Assembly: GCF_036850765.1 (NCBI RefSeq)
Contig: NC_089493.1
Coordinates: 269,245,034-269,309,033, forward strand
Reading direction: 5' to 3'
Source of the DNA: Saccopteryx bilineata
Taxonomy: Eukaryota > Chordata > Mammalia > Chiroptera > Emballonuridae
DNA: 64,000 bases
This document shows positions 43,935-54,144 of the stretch, piece after piece (positions within the stretch are counted from its first letter, which is position 1; each line of letters opens with the position of its first letter). The translations under genes were made by a program, and so were the position numbers. The notes under the pieces are model-generated. The model ran no database searches. It was not told the DNA's origin and worked only from the letters and a program-made list of their open reading frames with translations.

Positions 43935-44382
43935 TGTTAAGTAGGGAAGAGGAAAAGGGTCTACAGAGGAGGGGGTCTGGGGAGGCGGGACAGCCTCAAG
44001 AGTGTCCCTGGAGCCAAAGTCACAGCCCCTGATATTTTCACTAACCAAAGAGTTTAAACTGTGGCTCCAAAGAATTTGGATTTCATGCTCTGAAATATAT
44101 TCCTAAAAATATTTCTGGGAGTAGAATAGAATTTCCATTTTTAACTTTGCCAAAACAAGAAAAAAATACAAAAGCAAAAGCACATTAGCACCATTTTGTG
44201 AAATAATGGATATTTAACCCCCCCCCCAAATTTAGAAAGAACATATTGTCAAAAGAAAGAACACACTCATTTAAATCAACTACATAGAGTGCCATGAAAA
44301 ATACACAAAACTGATGACCTCAGCTACTACTTTGCTCAATGCACCGTGGGCTACTGGACTAGATGAAGTCTGAAGAAGTGTC
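43935..44382. other. Unique sequence
   Basis: About 450 bases, AT-rich. A C run lies at 44219-44227. Nothing recognised. Confidence 0.4.
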
Positions 44383-44397
44383 AAGAAGTCTGAACAT

Positions 44398-44747
44398 CCT
44401 GACCAGGCGGTGGCGCAGTGGATAGAGCATCGGACTGGGATGCAGAGGACCCAGGGTCGAGATCCCAAGGTCGCCAGCTTGAGCGCAGGCTTATCTGGTT
44501 TGAGCAAAAGCCCACCAGCTTGAGGTCACTGGCTCCAGCAAGGGGTTACTCGGTCTGCTGAAGGCCCGCGGTCAAAGCACATATGAGAAAGCAATCAATG
44601 AACAACTAAGGTATTGCAACGCTCAATGAAAAACTAATGATTGATGCTTCTCATCTCTCTCCATTCCTGTCTGTCTGTCCCTGTCTATCCCTCTCTCTGA
44701 CTCACTGTTTCTGTAAAAAATAAATTAATTAATTAATTTTTAAAAAA
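44398..44747 (+). mobile_element. SINE type B, full length
   Basis: Head 'cctgaccaggcggtggcgca', 'gtggatagagcatcggactg', B-box-like 'gggtcgagatccc', body 'aaggtcgccagcttgagcgc' and 'acatatgagaaagcaatcaa', tail 'tctgtaaaaaataaattaat'. Exact 15-base duplication aagaagtctgaacat (44383-44397, 44748-44762). Confidence 0.97.
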
Positions 44748-45039
44748 AAGAAGTCTGAACATATTTGCAATCAACCAACACCTTCTATATGTGTCTATCC
44801 CTTATCTCACTTATGGTGACCAAACAGAAGAGCATTCTATAGGGACATTTTCCCCAGCACCAGGTAGTAAGCACTATTGCTAACCCTCCCAGGATCCCTT
44901 AAGCCTCTTCCATTACAGTGTATTGAGCCTGGTTCCCAGGGTTACTATGAAATGTGTTTCTCATACCTTACAGCCTAATAAAAGAGGATGAAATCCCTTT
45001 TTTTTTAGCTTCTGTAAGACCATCATTGCTCCTCTGTTA

Positions 45040-46317
45040 CTCAAATGTTAGAAATTTCAAATAAGAACTAAAATCAGCCCAAAGTGAGCTGAAGGAAGGA
45101 AATAAAACTCAGAGCAGAAATAAATAAAATTGAGACCAGGAAAAAAAAAAACAATAAAAAAGATCAACAAAACTAAAAGTTGATTTTTAGAATAGATAAA
45201 CAAAATTGACAGACCTATAGCTAGTTTAACAAAGATTGAAAAGAGACTCAAATAAATGAAATTAGGACCCATGACAACTAATACTACAGAAATACAAAGA
45301 ATCATAAGAGACTACAACTAACAATTCTATAGCAACAGATTGGATAGAAGAAATGGACATATTCTTAGAAACATACAACCTACAAAGATTGATTCATAAA
45401 GAAATAGAAAATCTGAACATACTAATAATGAGTAAGAAGATTGAATAAGTAATCAAAAATCTCCCTACAAAGAAAGAGCCAGAACCAGATGTTTTTGTGA
45501 TGAATGCTACCAAACATTTAAACTACCAACATTAACCCTTCTACAACTCCTCCAAAATAAATTGAAGAGGTGGAAACACTTCCAAGCTCACTTTACAAAA
45601 TCAGTATTACCCCGACATCCAAGTCAGAGAAGGTCACTACAAGAAAATAAAACTATAGGGCCAATATTCCTAATAAATATAGATATAAAAATCCTCAAAA
45701 AAATATTAGTAAACCAATTGAGTAGCACATTCAAAAGATCATACACCATAATCAATTAGAATTTATCCTTCAGATGCAAGGATAGTTCAACATATACAGG
45801 TCTATAAATGTGATGTATCATATTAATAAAATGAAATTAAAATCATGTAATTAACAGAGTCAGAAAAAGTATTTGACAAAATATATCTTTTCATCAAAAA
45901 ACTCTCAACAAATTGGATGTAGAATAAACATATTTCAAAATAATAAAAGTCATACAAGACAAGCCCACAGCTAACATGATCCTCCATGGTGAAAGTTTGA
46001 AAGCTTTACCTGCCCTTGTTAGATAGCTCAGTTGGTTAAAGCATCATCTTGCTATGCAGAGGATGCCAGTTCAATTCCTGGTCAAGGCACATATAGAAAC
46101 AGATCAATGTTTCTGTCTCCCTCTCTTTCTGTCCCTCTGTTCCTTTTTCTCTAAAATCATCAATATATGGTGTGTTGTTGTTGTTGTTGTTGTTTTTAAA
46201 GAAAGCTTTTCCACTAATTTCAGGAGCAAGACAAGATGCCTACTCTCACCACTCTTATTCAACATCACATCAGAAGTCCTAGCCAGAACATACAGGCAAG
46301 AAAAGAAAAGCATCTAA
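45040..46317 (+). repeat. Old L1 ORF2 fragment, split by a SINE C
   Basis: Sense ORF2 text through the reverse-transcriptase region ('atagatataaaaatcctcaa', 'aatcagtattaccccgacat', 'caagacaagatgcctactct'). Many stops. A SINE C at 46008-46200 interrupts it. Confidence 0.85.
46008..46200 (+). mobile_element. SINE type C
   Basis: Head with 'gatagctcagttggttaaag', B box 'gttcaattcctg', 'ggtcaaggcacatatag', CT-rich tail and a (TTG)n end. Exact 9-base duplication gaaagcttt (45999-46007, 46201-46209). Confidence 0.92.
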
Positions 46318-46329
46318 TTATGAAAGTAA

Positions 46330-47520
46330 CACACCCCAACTGCCTGTGAAAAGAAGTGCATTTACTTGTCCTGGAGATTCAACCTGAGGCACAGGCTGCA
46401 GAACTGCCACACATCCAGGGATTTAGGCAGGGAGACTCCACCATTACACCCTCCCTTGGCCTCATCAAAGCACACTGCTAACGCCTAGATAGAAGCTTAT
46501 ACATTCATGTGAATCCCCAACTTTTGCAACTGTCACCCAGGGGACACCTCCAGATACCCTGGTATGGAGGTCAGCAGTGTTTACAATTGTGGGCCCACAG
46601 GACTATATATATTTTTTACAGTTTAAAAGCTGCTGCTGCCTAAGAAACTGGCTTCAAACCAGCCCAAAACGAGGTATTGATTGGATCACTCCTTTTGGAA
46701 TACTGACAGGTCCTGGCATATCCTCAACAACTGGGACATATCAAGAATCACTCAGGCTACTTAGACTATCGCAAAGGTTTGAAAGACAACTAAGAGCACA
46801 GGGAAGGTTCAAACGGTAAAGTTCATCTACTACCCAAGGCCACTCCTTCAAAACTGGGAGAAGTAGCTGCTTCACCTAATACACAGAAACCCCAGCAGAA
46901 TGAAGAAACAGAGACATATGTTAAAGGAAAAAAAAAAAAAACTTAGAAAAAAACTTTTAATGAAATAGAGATAAAGTAATCTACCTGATAAAGAGTTCAG
47001 AGTAATGAGTATAAACATTCTCACTAAACTCAGGGGAAGAATGGATGAACACAGTGAGAACCTCAACAAAGGGAAAGAAAATATTTTAAAGTGCCCAACA
47101 GACGTCACAGAGCTGAAGTATACACTAACTGAACTGAAAAATATACACAAGAGGGTTTCAACAGCAGAATAAATGAAACAAGGAACACATCTGTGACTTG
47201 GAAGACAGGACAGTAAAATTTACCCAAACGGAGCAGCAAAAAGAAAAAATTAATTTTAAAACTGGAAGATAGTGGGCCTGACCTGTGGTGGCGCAGTGGA
47301 TAAAGCGTCGACCTGGAAATGCTGAGGTCGCCGGTTCGAAACCCTGGGCTTGCCTGGTCAAGGCACATATGGGAGTTGATGCTTCCAGCTCCTCCCCCTT
47401 TCTCTCTCTCTGTCTCCTCCCTCTTTCTCTCTCTCTTTCTCTCTCGCTCTCTCTCTGTCTCTCCCTCTCCTCTCTAAAATGAATTTAAAAAAATTTAAAA
47501 AAAAACTGGAAGATAGTGTA
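46330..47520 (+). repeat. Old L1 5' UTR and ORF1 fragment, split by a SINE D
   Basis: Text of L1 ORF1 coiled-coil type, 'tgatgaagaacacagtgaga'-like order: 'ctacctgataaagagttcag', 'aagaatggatgaacacagtg', 'tcacagagctgaagtataca'. Preceded by likely 5' UTR. Frame destroyed. The SINE D lies at 47275-47501. Confidence 0.7.
47275..47501 (+). mobile_element. SINE type D
   Basis: Head 'gcctgacctgtggtggcgca', 'gtggataaagcgtcgacctg', B box ggttcgaaaccc, 'gcctggtcaaggcacatatg', CT-rich tail. Exact 17-base duplication aaaactggaagatagtg (47258-47274, 47502-47518). Confidence 0.97.
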
Positions 47521-47563
47521 AGATACCTGTAGGACAACACTAAGCAGAATAATATTCATATTA

Positions 47564-47605
47564 CAGTAGCCCCCCCATATCTGTAATTTCATATTCATAA
47601 AAATT
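47564..47605. repeat. Possible Tigger/MER2-like end
   Basis: 'cagtagcccccccatatctg' is close to the terminal repeat of mariner-type Tigger elements. Only about 40 bases, low certainty. Confidence 0.3.
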
Positions 47606-48032
47606 GGCCCTGGCCGGTTGGCTCAGCGGTAGAGTGTCGGCCTAGCGTGCGGAGGACCCGGGTTCGATTCCCGGCCAGGGCACATAGGAGAAGCGCCCAT
47701 TTGCTTCTCCACCCCTCCGCCGCGCTTTCCTCTCTGTCTCTCTCTTCCCCTCCTGCAGTGAGGCTCCATTGGAGCAAAGATGGCCCGGGCACTGGGGATG
47801 GCTCTGTGGCCTCTGCCCCAGGCGCTAGAGTGGCTCTGGTCGCAACATGGCGACCCCCAGGATGGTCGCAACATGGCGACGCCCAGGATGGGCAGAGCAT
47901 CGCCCCCTGGTGGGCAGAGCGTCGCCCCATGGTGGGCGTGCCGGGTGGATCCCGGTCAGGCGCATGCGGGAGTCTGTCTGACTGTCTCTCCCTGTTTCCA
48001 GCTTCAGAAAAATGCAAAAAAAAAAAAAAAAA
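47606..48032 (+). mobile_element. SINE type A, young, 26-bp unit duplicated
   Basis: Head with perfect A and B boxes. The 26-base unit containing gcaacatggcgac is present twice (47839-47864, 47865-47890), followed by the CTCF-like 47898-47916 and poly(A). No clear target duplication: the tail runs straight into an L1 fragment, so the insertion end may have been altered by recombination or repair. Confidence 0.94.
47898..47916 (-). promoter_or_regulatory. CTCF-like motif in SINE A
   Basis: catcgccccctggtgggca on the window strand, 16 of 19 matches. Confidence 0.5.
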
Positions 48033-48039
48033 GACAAGA

Positions 48040-48900
48040 GAAAACTAGTGTTGGCAAAGTTTTGGAGAAAAGGGAACCCTTGTGCACTATTGGTGTAAAT
48101 ATAAATTGGTGCAGCCACTGTGGAAAGCAGTATGGAGGCTCCTCAAAAAATTCAATACAAAACTGCCATGTGATTTAGCAATCCCACTTCTGGGTATATA
48201 TTCAAAGGAATTGAAAATAAGATCTCAAAGAGGTATCTGCACCTCCATGTTCACTGTGGCATTATTCACAATAGCAAAAATATGGAAACAGTCTAAGTCA
48301 GTGTCCATCTACAGATGGATGGATGAAGAAAATATGAGGTGCACACACACATGCACGCACGCACGCACATGCAATGGAGTATTATTTAGCCACGAGAAAA
48401 AATGAAATCTTGCCGTTTGTGACAACCGAGAGGGACCTCAAGGACATCATGCTAAATAAAATAAATCTGACAGAGAAAGACAAATACTACATGATCTCAC
48501 TTATATGTGACATTAAAAAAAAATAAAAAGTAAGAAAACAAACTCATAGAAACAGAGTAGAGTGGTAGGTGCCAAGGACTGGGGGGAAAAGGGCAGGGGA
48601 AATGTGGAAATGTCAGTTAAATGATACAAATTTTCAGTTATAAGATAAATACATCCTGAGGATCTGATGTACAGTGTGGTCACTATAGGTAACAATACCA
48701 TATTGTATATTAGAAAGTTACTGAGAGTAGATCTTAAATGTTCTCAGGACAAAACAGTAACTCTGTAAGATGATGGAGGCATTAACTAATTCTACCGTGG
48801 TAATCATTTCACAATATAGATGCGTATCAAGTCATCATGTTATATACCTTGAACACAGTGTTATGTCAGGTATATCTCAATAAAGCTAGGAGGAAAAAAA
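48040..48900 (+). repeat. L1 ORF2 C-terminal part and 3' UTR
   Basis: 'gtgcactattggtgtaaata', 'ctgtggaaagcagtatggag' and 'caatagcaaaaatatggaaa' to a 3' UTR ending 'tcaataaagctaggagg' plus poly(A). One frame stays open for about 107 residues (48082-48405) with the end-of-ORF2 motifs WRLLKKF and IPLLGI, a remnant rather than a gene. Confidence 0.92.
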
Positions 48901-48975
48901 AAAACTTGGAGATTCCACAAATAGAAAGATATTCATTGGTCCTCTCTATGAAGTAAGTTCATAAAACTTGTCCTC

Positions 48976-49368
48976 CCGGGTTCGATTCCCGGCCAGGGCA
49001 CATAGGAGAAGCGCCCATTTGCTTCTCCACCCCTCCGCCGTGCCTTCCTCTCTGTCTCTCTCTTCCCCTCCCGCAGCCAAGGCTCCATTGGAGCAAAAGA
49101 TGGCCCGGGCGCTGGGGATGGCTCTGTGGCCTCTGCCCCAGGCGCTAGAGTGGCTCTGGTCGCAATATGGCGACACCCAGGAGGGTCGCAACATGGCGAC
49201 GCCCAGGATGGGCAGAGCATCACCCCCTGGTGGGCAGAGCGTCGCCCCCTGGTGGGCGTGCCGGGTGGATCCCGGTCGGGCGCATGCGGGAGTCTGTCTG
49301 ACTGTCTCTCCCTGTTTCCAGCTTCAGAAAAATGAAAAAAATAAAAATAAATAAATAAAAATAAATAA
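48976..49368 (+). mobile_element. SINE type A, 5'-truncated
   Basis: Begins inside the tRNA head at the B box (ccgggttcgattcccgg), so the A box is missing. The body is otherwise complete, with the duplicated 26-base unit (49159-49210) and an (AAATA)n tail. Exact 15-base duplication ataaaacttgtcctc (48961-48975, 49369-49383) proves insertion in this truncated state. Confidence 0.98.
49240..49258 (-). promoter_or_regulatory. CTCF-like motif, second block
   Basis: Second block with five Cs (gtcgccccctggtgggcg), 14 of 19 matches. The first block at 49218-49236 has a CpG lost (cacccccctgg type). Confidence 0.35.
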
Positions 49369-49383
49369 ATAAAACTTGTCCTC

Positions 49384-50565
49384 GAGGCTCAAAAGATTCC
49401 TAAAGCTTTGGTCTGTGCTATGCTGGCATTCAAGCTGAAACCTTGAATGGATGTTTGACATCCTCCCAATCACTGAGAGAGGAGGGGAATGGCATCCCCG
49501 AGGGGGGGGGGCGTGAACACATTGACCTGATTAGATCCACAGTTGTTGGCAAGTCGTAGAACTCTAAAATGTTAGCTATGAAAGAGCCCTGTTGGATTCC
49601 CCAGCCCCAGGCTCACCAGTTGGTTTCACTCCACATATAGACACCATCTGAGAGGAGCAGCTGCCCGTGGTGCAGGGAGAAAGGCTGCCTCCGGGCCCAG
49701 AGGGGGAAAAAGGCTGTGATCAGATTGGTTATATCTGCCATAGACTCCAAAAGAAGAAAGGCAGCAATCCTGGGGAACCCAGGCCAACTCCCTTGTTGTA
49801 ATTAGGGAAACCAAGGCAGTGAGGTGACTCCTCCAGTACCCCCACCTGACCACACACCCAGCTCACCTGCCCTCTCCTACCCTCAGTCTCGCCGTGTCTA
49901 CTGCCTGCCTGTCCCACCACGTGGTCTCGAAGCACAGACCTCCTTCTGGTCTTGGTTCTTATTTCTCAACAGTTCACACACCTGCACCTGCTAGCAATTC
50001 CCCTCAGGCTGACAGGTGGCTGAGGTGACATGTCTCATCCCTTGCCCTTGGGCCCCCTGCCCTTGCCTAGATGAGTACTTCCCACACTTCACTGGTGTTT
50101 GAGTTGTAGCTCTTCCTGTGTTTATAAATAATAAGGTCCTTCCGAGAACGGGCTGGGTCTTTGTATGCTACACTGTGCCTAACACAGGGAACAAAATAAG
50201 TACGTGTGAAAGGAGAAAATGAGAGGATATAATTAAGTCTCGTGTTTCTCTTTTGTACTTCAGAGCTTCGAAGCCAGCGCACAATGTTTAAAATCTGACG
50301 GGGAGATAGATGCATTTCGCCTCCTTTCTGCTACAGAACACACCCTGCGGGCCGCGGAGTTCCCGCCCGCAGGGTTTCCCAGGCCGGGCTGCCCGCCTCG
50401 CCGCCTTCTCGCTTCCTTTCTAGCACAGTGGTCTTCCGATTCTGCTTTAGCAGCAAGACTCTTGGGTCAAATAAAATATCTCACTAAACCCCAAAGATGA
50501 AACAGCAGTAAGTACTGAAGTGAGGGCATCCTGCTTACTCTCCCCTTGCTCCCTTCAGCAGCCCT
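49384..50565. other. Unique sequence with a perfect hairpin
   Basis: About 1.2 kb without recognised repeats. A GC-rich stretch at about 50340-50415 holds the hairpin described separately. Confidence 0.4.
50343..50374. other. Perfect 10-bp stem hairpin, 12-nt loop
   Basis: Arms ccctgcgggc (50343-50352) and gcccgcaggg (50365-50374) in a CpG-containing GC-rich patch. Function unknown. Confidence 0.8.
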
Positions 50566-50642
50566 TCACACCCCCCTTGGCACCCCCACAGCACCCCAGG
50601 GCACCCCCACAGCACCCCCAGGGCACCCCCAGGCTCCCAAAT
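50566..50642. repeat. C-rich minisatellite-like run
   Basis: Imperfect repetition of caccccagggcacccccaca-type units over about 75 bases. Confidence 0.75.
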
Positions 50643-50737
50643 CCCTGGAGCTCAGGGAACCTCACACAAGCCTCCCACTTGTGCCTTTCTCTCCAGTGTC
50701 CTTTCCACCAGCCTAATAATAACACCAAGCTAATCTT

Positions 50738-50808
50738 TTTTAGAGAGAGAGGGGGAGAGAGAGAAAAATTTGTTGTTCCATTTATTTATGCATTCATTGG
50801 TTGATTCT
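50738..50808 (-). mobile_element. SINE type C tail fragment
   Basis: Reverse complement of the C-type 3' part ('ttttagagagagagggggag', 'tgcattcattggttgatt'). Its head side is cut off where the L1 starts at about 50809. Confidence 0.65.
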
Positions 50809-51253
50809 TTTTTTTTAATAAATACATTTTTATTTTAATGGAGTGACATCAATAAATCAGGGTACATATATTCAAAGAAAACATGTCCAGGTTATCTTGT
50901 CCTTTAGTTCTGTTGCATACCCATCACCCAAAGAGAGATTGTCCTCCGTCACCTTCTATCTAGTTTTCTTTGTACCCCTCCCCCTCCCCCCTCCCCTTCT
51001 CCCTCCTTCCCTCCCCCCACCCCTCGTAACCACCCCACTCCTGTCCGTGTCTCTTAGTCTCGTTTTTATGTCCCACCAATGTATGGAATCCTGCAGTTCT
51101 TGTTTTTTTCTGATTTACTTATTTCATTCCATATAATGTTATCAAGATTCCATCATTTTGTTGTAAGTGATCCGATGTCATCATTTCTTCTAGCTGAGTA
51201 GTATACCATGGTGTATATGTGCTTCATCTTCTTTATCTAGTCTTCTATTTTTT
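50809..51253 (-). repeat. Young L1 3' end, antisense
   Basis: T-rich start, then 'ggagtgacatcaataaatca', the antisense of the L1 end at 63090-63285, then a pyrimidine-rich internal tract (50975-51030) and 'atgtcatcatttcttctagc'. 5'-truncated. The polypurine tract in sense orientation is typical of L1 3' UTRs. No target duplication recognised. Confidence 0.9.
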
Positions 51254-51974
51254 TTACAGTGATTAAAGCCTTTAAGCAAACTCTTGGCCAATACAGCAAG
51301 AATCCATAAAAGAGTAGTGTCCTTAACATGTTCACCAAGTCCAAGTTGGCCCCATCACCATGCCAAATCCCTGAAAAATGCAACCCAACCACAGTTCAGT
51401 CTGTTAGGAGCTGTCACAGGGAGCAGGAGTCCAGGAAAAGTCCACATCCAGGAAAAGTCCGCATGGCACTGGAATTGTTGTCACCATTCTATACTTTGCA
51501 GCTCATGTCCAAGCCCCAATGACCGCTGCTTCTAGCTGGTAATGATTCAGGTAGACTGGAAAAGCCATCTGCAGCATGCATGGATATGGAGCTTCTGTTC
51601 TCCTCTGCCTGGAGAGATGAGACCAGGTTGCTCTTCCCTGGAGCTCTGCGACTGTGGCATGGTAAAGAGAACCTTGGGATACACTAAGCTGGGTGGCAAA
51701 GGTAGATTCATAATAGAAGTTGGCAAAAGGGGGAAAGAGAGCTCCAAATTAGGAGTAGGTCCCAGCCTGAAATATGAGTGGGGCATTGAAGTAGGAGGAA
51801 TAAAGGAAACACTATATATTAAACAAAGCAGCAGAAAATAGGACTATCAACACCCACAACAGAGATCTTTGAGGGAAGAATAAAAAACCTGACTATTCAG
51901 GCAAAACATAGTTAAGTGGCCCTTGTGCAAATGAGATCAGTTTACCTGCTTCTTGGAAGAAATACCCTAGGCTC
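51254..51974. other. Unique sequence
   Basis: About 720 bases. Nothing recognised. Confidence 0.4.
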
Positions 51975-52083
51975 GTCCACAGATTGGTAGATTCTTGTCT
52001 ATGACCTGACCAGAGATGGAACCCACAACCTTGGCATATTGGGAAGACGCTGTAAGCAACTGAACTACTCGGCCAGGACCACC
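51975..52083 (-). mobile_element. SINE type C head fragment
   Basis: Reverse complement 'tggtcctggccgagtagttc', 'gggttccatctctggtca' fits the C-type head and B box. The tail side is not recognisable. Confidence 0.55.
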
Positions 52084-52379
52084 AGTCTAATCTTAACACC
52101 CCTTTTAACCCATCACTCCTGGAAGACATCAAGCCCAAACCCTTCCTGGGGCTCCAATATGGAGAAGAAACGAGCCTCACATTCAACCTATGCCCCAGTT
52201 CTTTCCTCTACTCACATCACCTGGTTTCAGCAGGCTCTTCTCTGCACACCGTGCTGCGTTCACTCGCGGGACTTCCTGAGCTGTGAATGCACCTGAAACC
52301 CATGCCCTCTCCCTCCTCACTGCCTCAATATAGACTCTCTTAACTCTCTCAGGATTCCTGGAGAAGCTTGCTGATGGGT

Positions 52380-53480
52380 CTCCTACTTTGCCATTCTACC
52401 TTGTCCCAAGCCTCAGGGCCATCCATTCAATTACAATCCCCTCCTGTGGCCTAAAATCTTTCAAGAGCTCTCACTGGCTTTGCCTTAAGGTCCACATCTA
52501 AGCTGAGTATATAAGGCTACTCTTCCTCGGGCTCCCACTTTCCTTTCTGATCTCACCTCCCACCACTCCCCTGGGCTCAGCCAGCAGTTCAATCATCCCA
52601 AGCCATCGCTACTTTTCCGCAAGGCCATTTCTTTTTTTTTTTTTTTTTGACAGAGACAGAGTCAGAGAGACAGATAGATAGGGACAGACAGACAGGAACG
52701 GAGAGAGATGAGAAGCATCATTTTTTTGTTGTTGTGGCTCTTTTTTTTCAGTTGTTCATTGATTGCTTTCTCATATGTGCCTTTACCATGGGGCTCCAGC
52801 AGACCGAGTAACCCCTTGCTCAAGCCAGCGACCCTGGGTCCAAGCTGGTGAGCTTTTGCTCAAACCAGATGAACCCACGCTCTAGCTGGTGACCTCAGGG
52901 TCTCAAACCTGGGTCCTCCACAGCCCAGTTCAACACTCTATCCACTGCGCCACCGCCTGGTCAGGCTCCACAGGCCATTTCTCGTTCACCTGTGGGTAGA
53001 CTGACATTCCACCAACACAGACCACTAGGACAAAATCAGTTATTAAATGAGAAAAGACTTTTGAACAAGTTGGTAAGTAGCCCTTGGCCCAAGCCCCTAA
53101 GTGCCTGCTGCTGCCCCAGCCCTCCCACCCCACTCCCCACCTCCAGTAACCAAGGCGAATGCCTGGCCCAGCTAGAAGCCAAGTTGTGAAATTCCTTGGC
53201 TCCCTCCCACATGCCTGGGCCCCTCTTCAGGTCACCCTCTGCCTGTGCCACCCTCCTCCCCAGCCCCTGATGTCCTTCGCTTCCTCCTCTAGCCTCACTC
53301 AGTCACTCCCCGCCCCCATACTCCCATAGAACCTTCTTTGCGCTTCTATCATATAACATGTTCTGTTGTAGTGTCATTTCCTACTCATCTCTCTCCCAAT
53401 CACCCAAGAGTTCCTTGGGAGCTGGAACCACATTGCATTCACATCATAGATGCTCAATAAGTGTTTAACAAACTAGATCC
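52380..53480 (+). repeat. L2 LINE, split by a SINE B
   Basis: Sense L2: 'tcaagagctctcactggctt' and 'ctgatctcacctcccaccac' before the SINE at 52633-52971, and 'ctaggacaaaatcagttatt' to 'agatgctcaataagtgttta' after it. Confidence 0.7.
52633..52971 (-). mobile_element. SINE type B, full length
   Basis: T-rich tail at left, head 'ccgcctggtcagg' at right, body complement 'gcgaccctgggtccaagctg'. Duplication aggccatttct (52622-52632, 52972-52982). Confidence 0.95.
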
Positions 53481-53544
53481 TCTAACAACTCAGGAGAGTC
53501 CTGCCTCCTTAGAGCTCTCCAACTCCTCATCTAGACTTTCATAT

Positions 53545-53622
53545 GTCTGGGTCCTCCCTAGGACTTACTTTGTAAAGCAAAGCACATAGTAGGTAGTCAA
53601 TAAATATGATTTCTTAGGCTAA
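53545..53622 (+). repeat. L2-like 3' end
   Basis: 'cacatagtaggtagtcaata' and 'aatatgatttct' fit an L2/MIR-type end. Confidence 0.45.
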
Positions 53623-53639
53623 TGTGTACGTACCCAACC

Positions 53640-54130
53640 TCCTAAAATGAGGACCTAACAGCCTTTCTTAGCTGAAATCCAGAGAACCAGCTGGGGCCAA
53701 GTAAACCAGGACCAAGCTGCCAAAAACAGCTAAGCACACATCCATGCAGCGGGTGAGCCAAGCTGCATTCGCTCCAGCTCTGCCTCATGAAGGGGGAGCA
53801 CAGCCCCCTCTCCTCCCTCTGGGAGCTTTGCCTCTTGCCCTCTGTGGATATCCCAAATAAGGCAGCCCAAAGCCAGCTAGAGGAAGATAAAGGAAGGAAT
53901 CAAACAAGGCTCTGGTTGCAGCTACATAGTCATGGGTGTTGTTTGTTTGTTTGTTTTTAAGGAGAGAAAAAACAGAATCCAAAGAATGTCTTTTCTTATT
54001 CAGAAACAAGCAAAGTCAGCCAACTTTCCCATCTTCAGCAAATTTCTCTCAAAAGACCTCAGAACAGGGGCCGAGGGTGGGTGTTGGCTTATCCATGTCC
54101 TGTCTGAAACCAGAAGCATCTAGTAAATCT
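53640..54130. other. Unique sequence
   Basis: About 490 bases. A (GTTT)n patch lies at 53939-53956. Nothing else. Confidence 0.4.
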
Positions 54131-54144
54131 CCTCCTGGGCGGGC

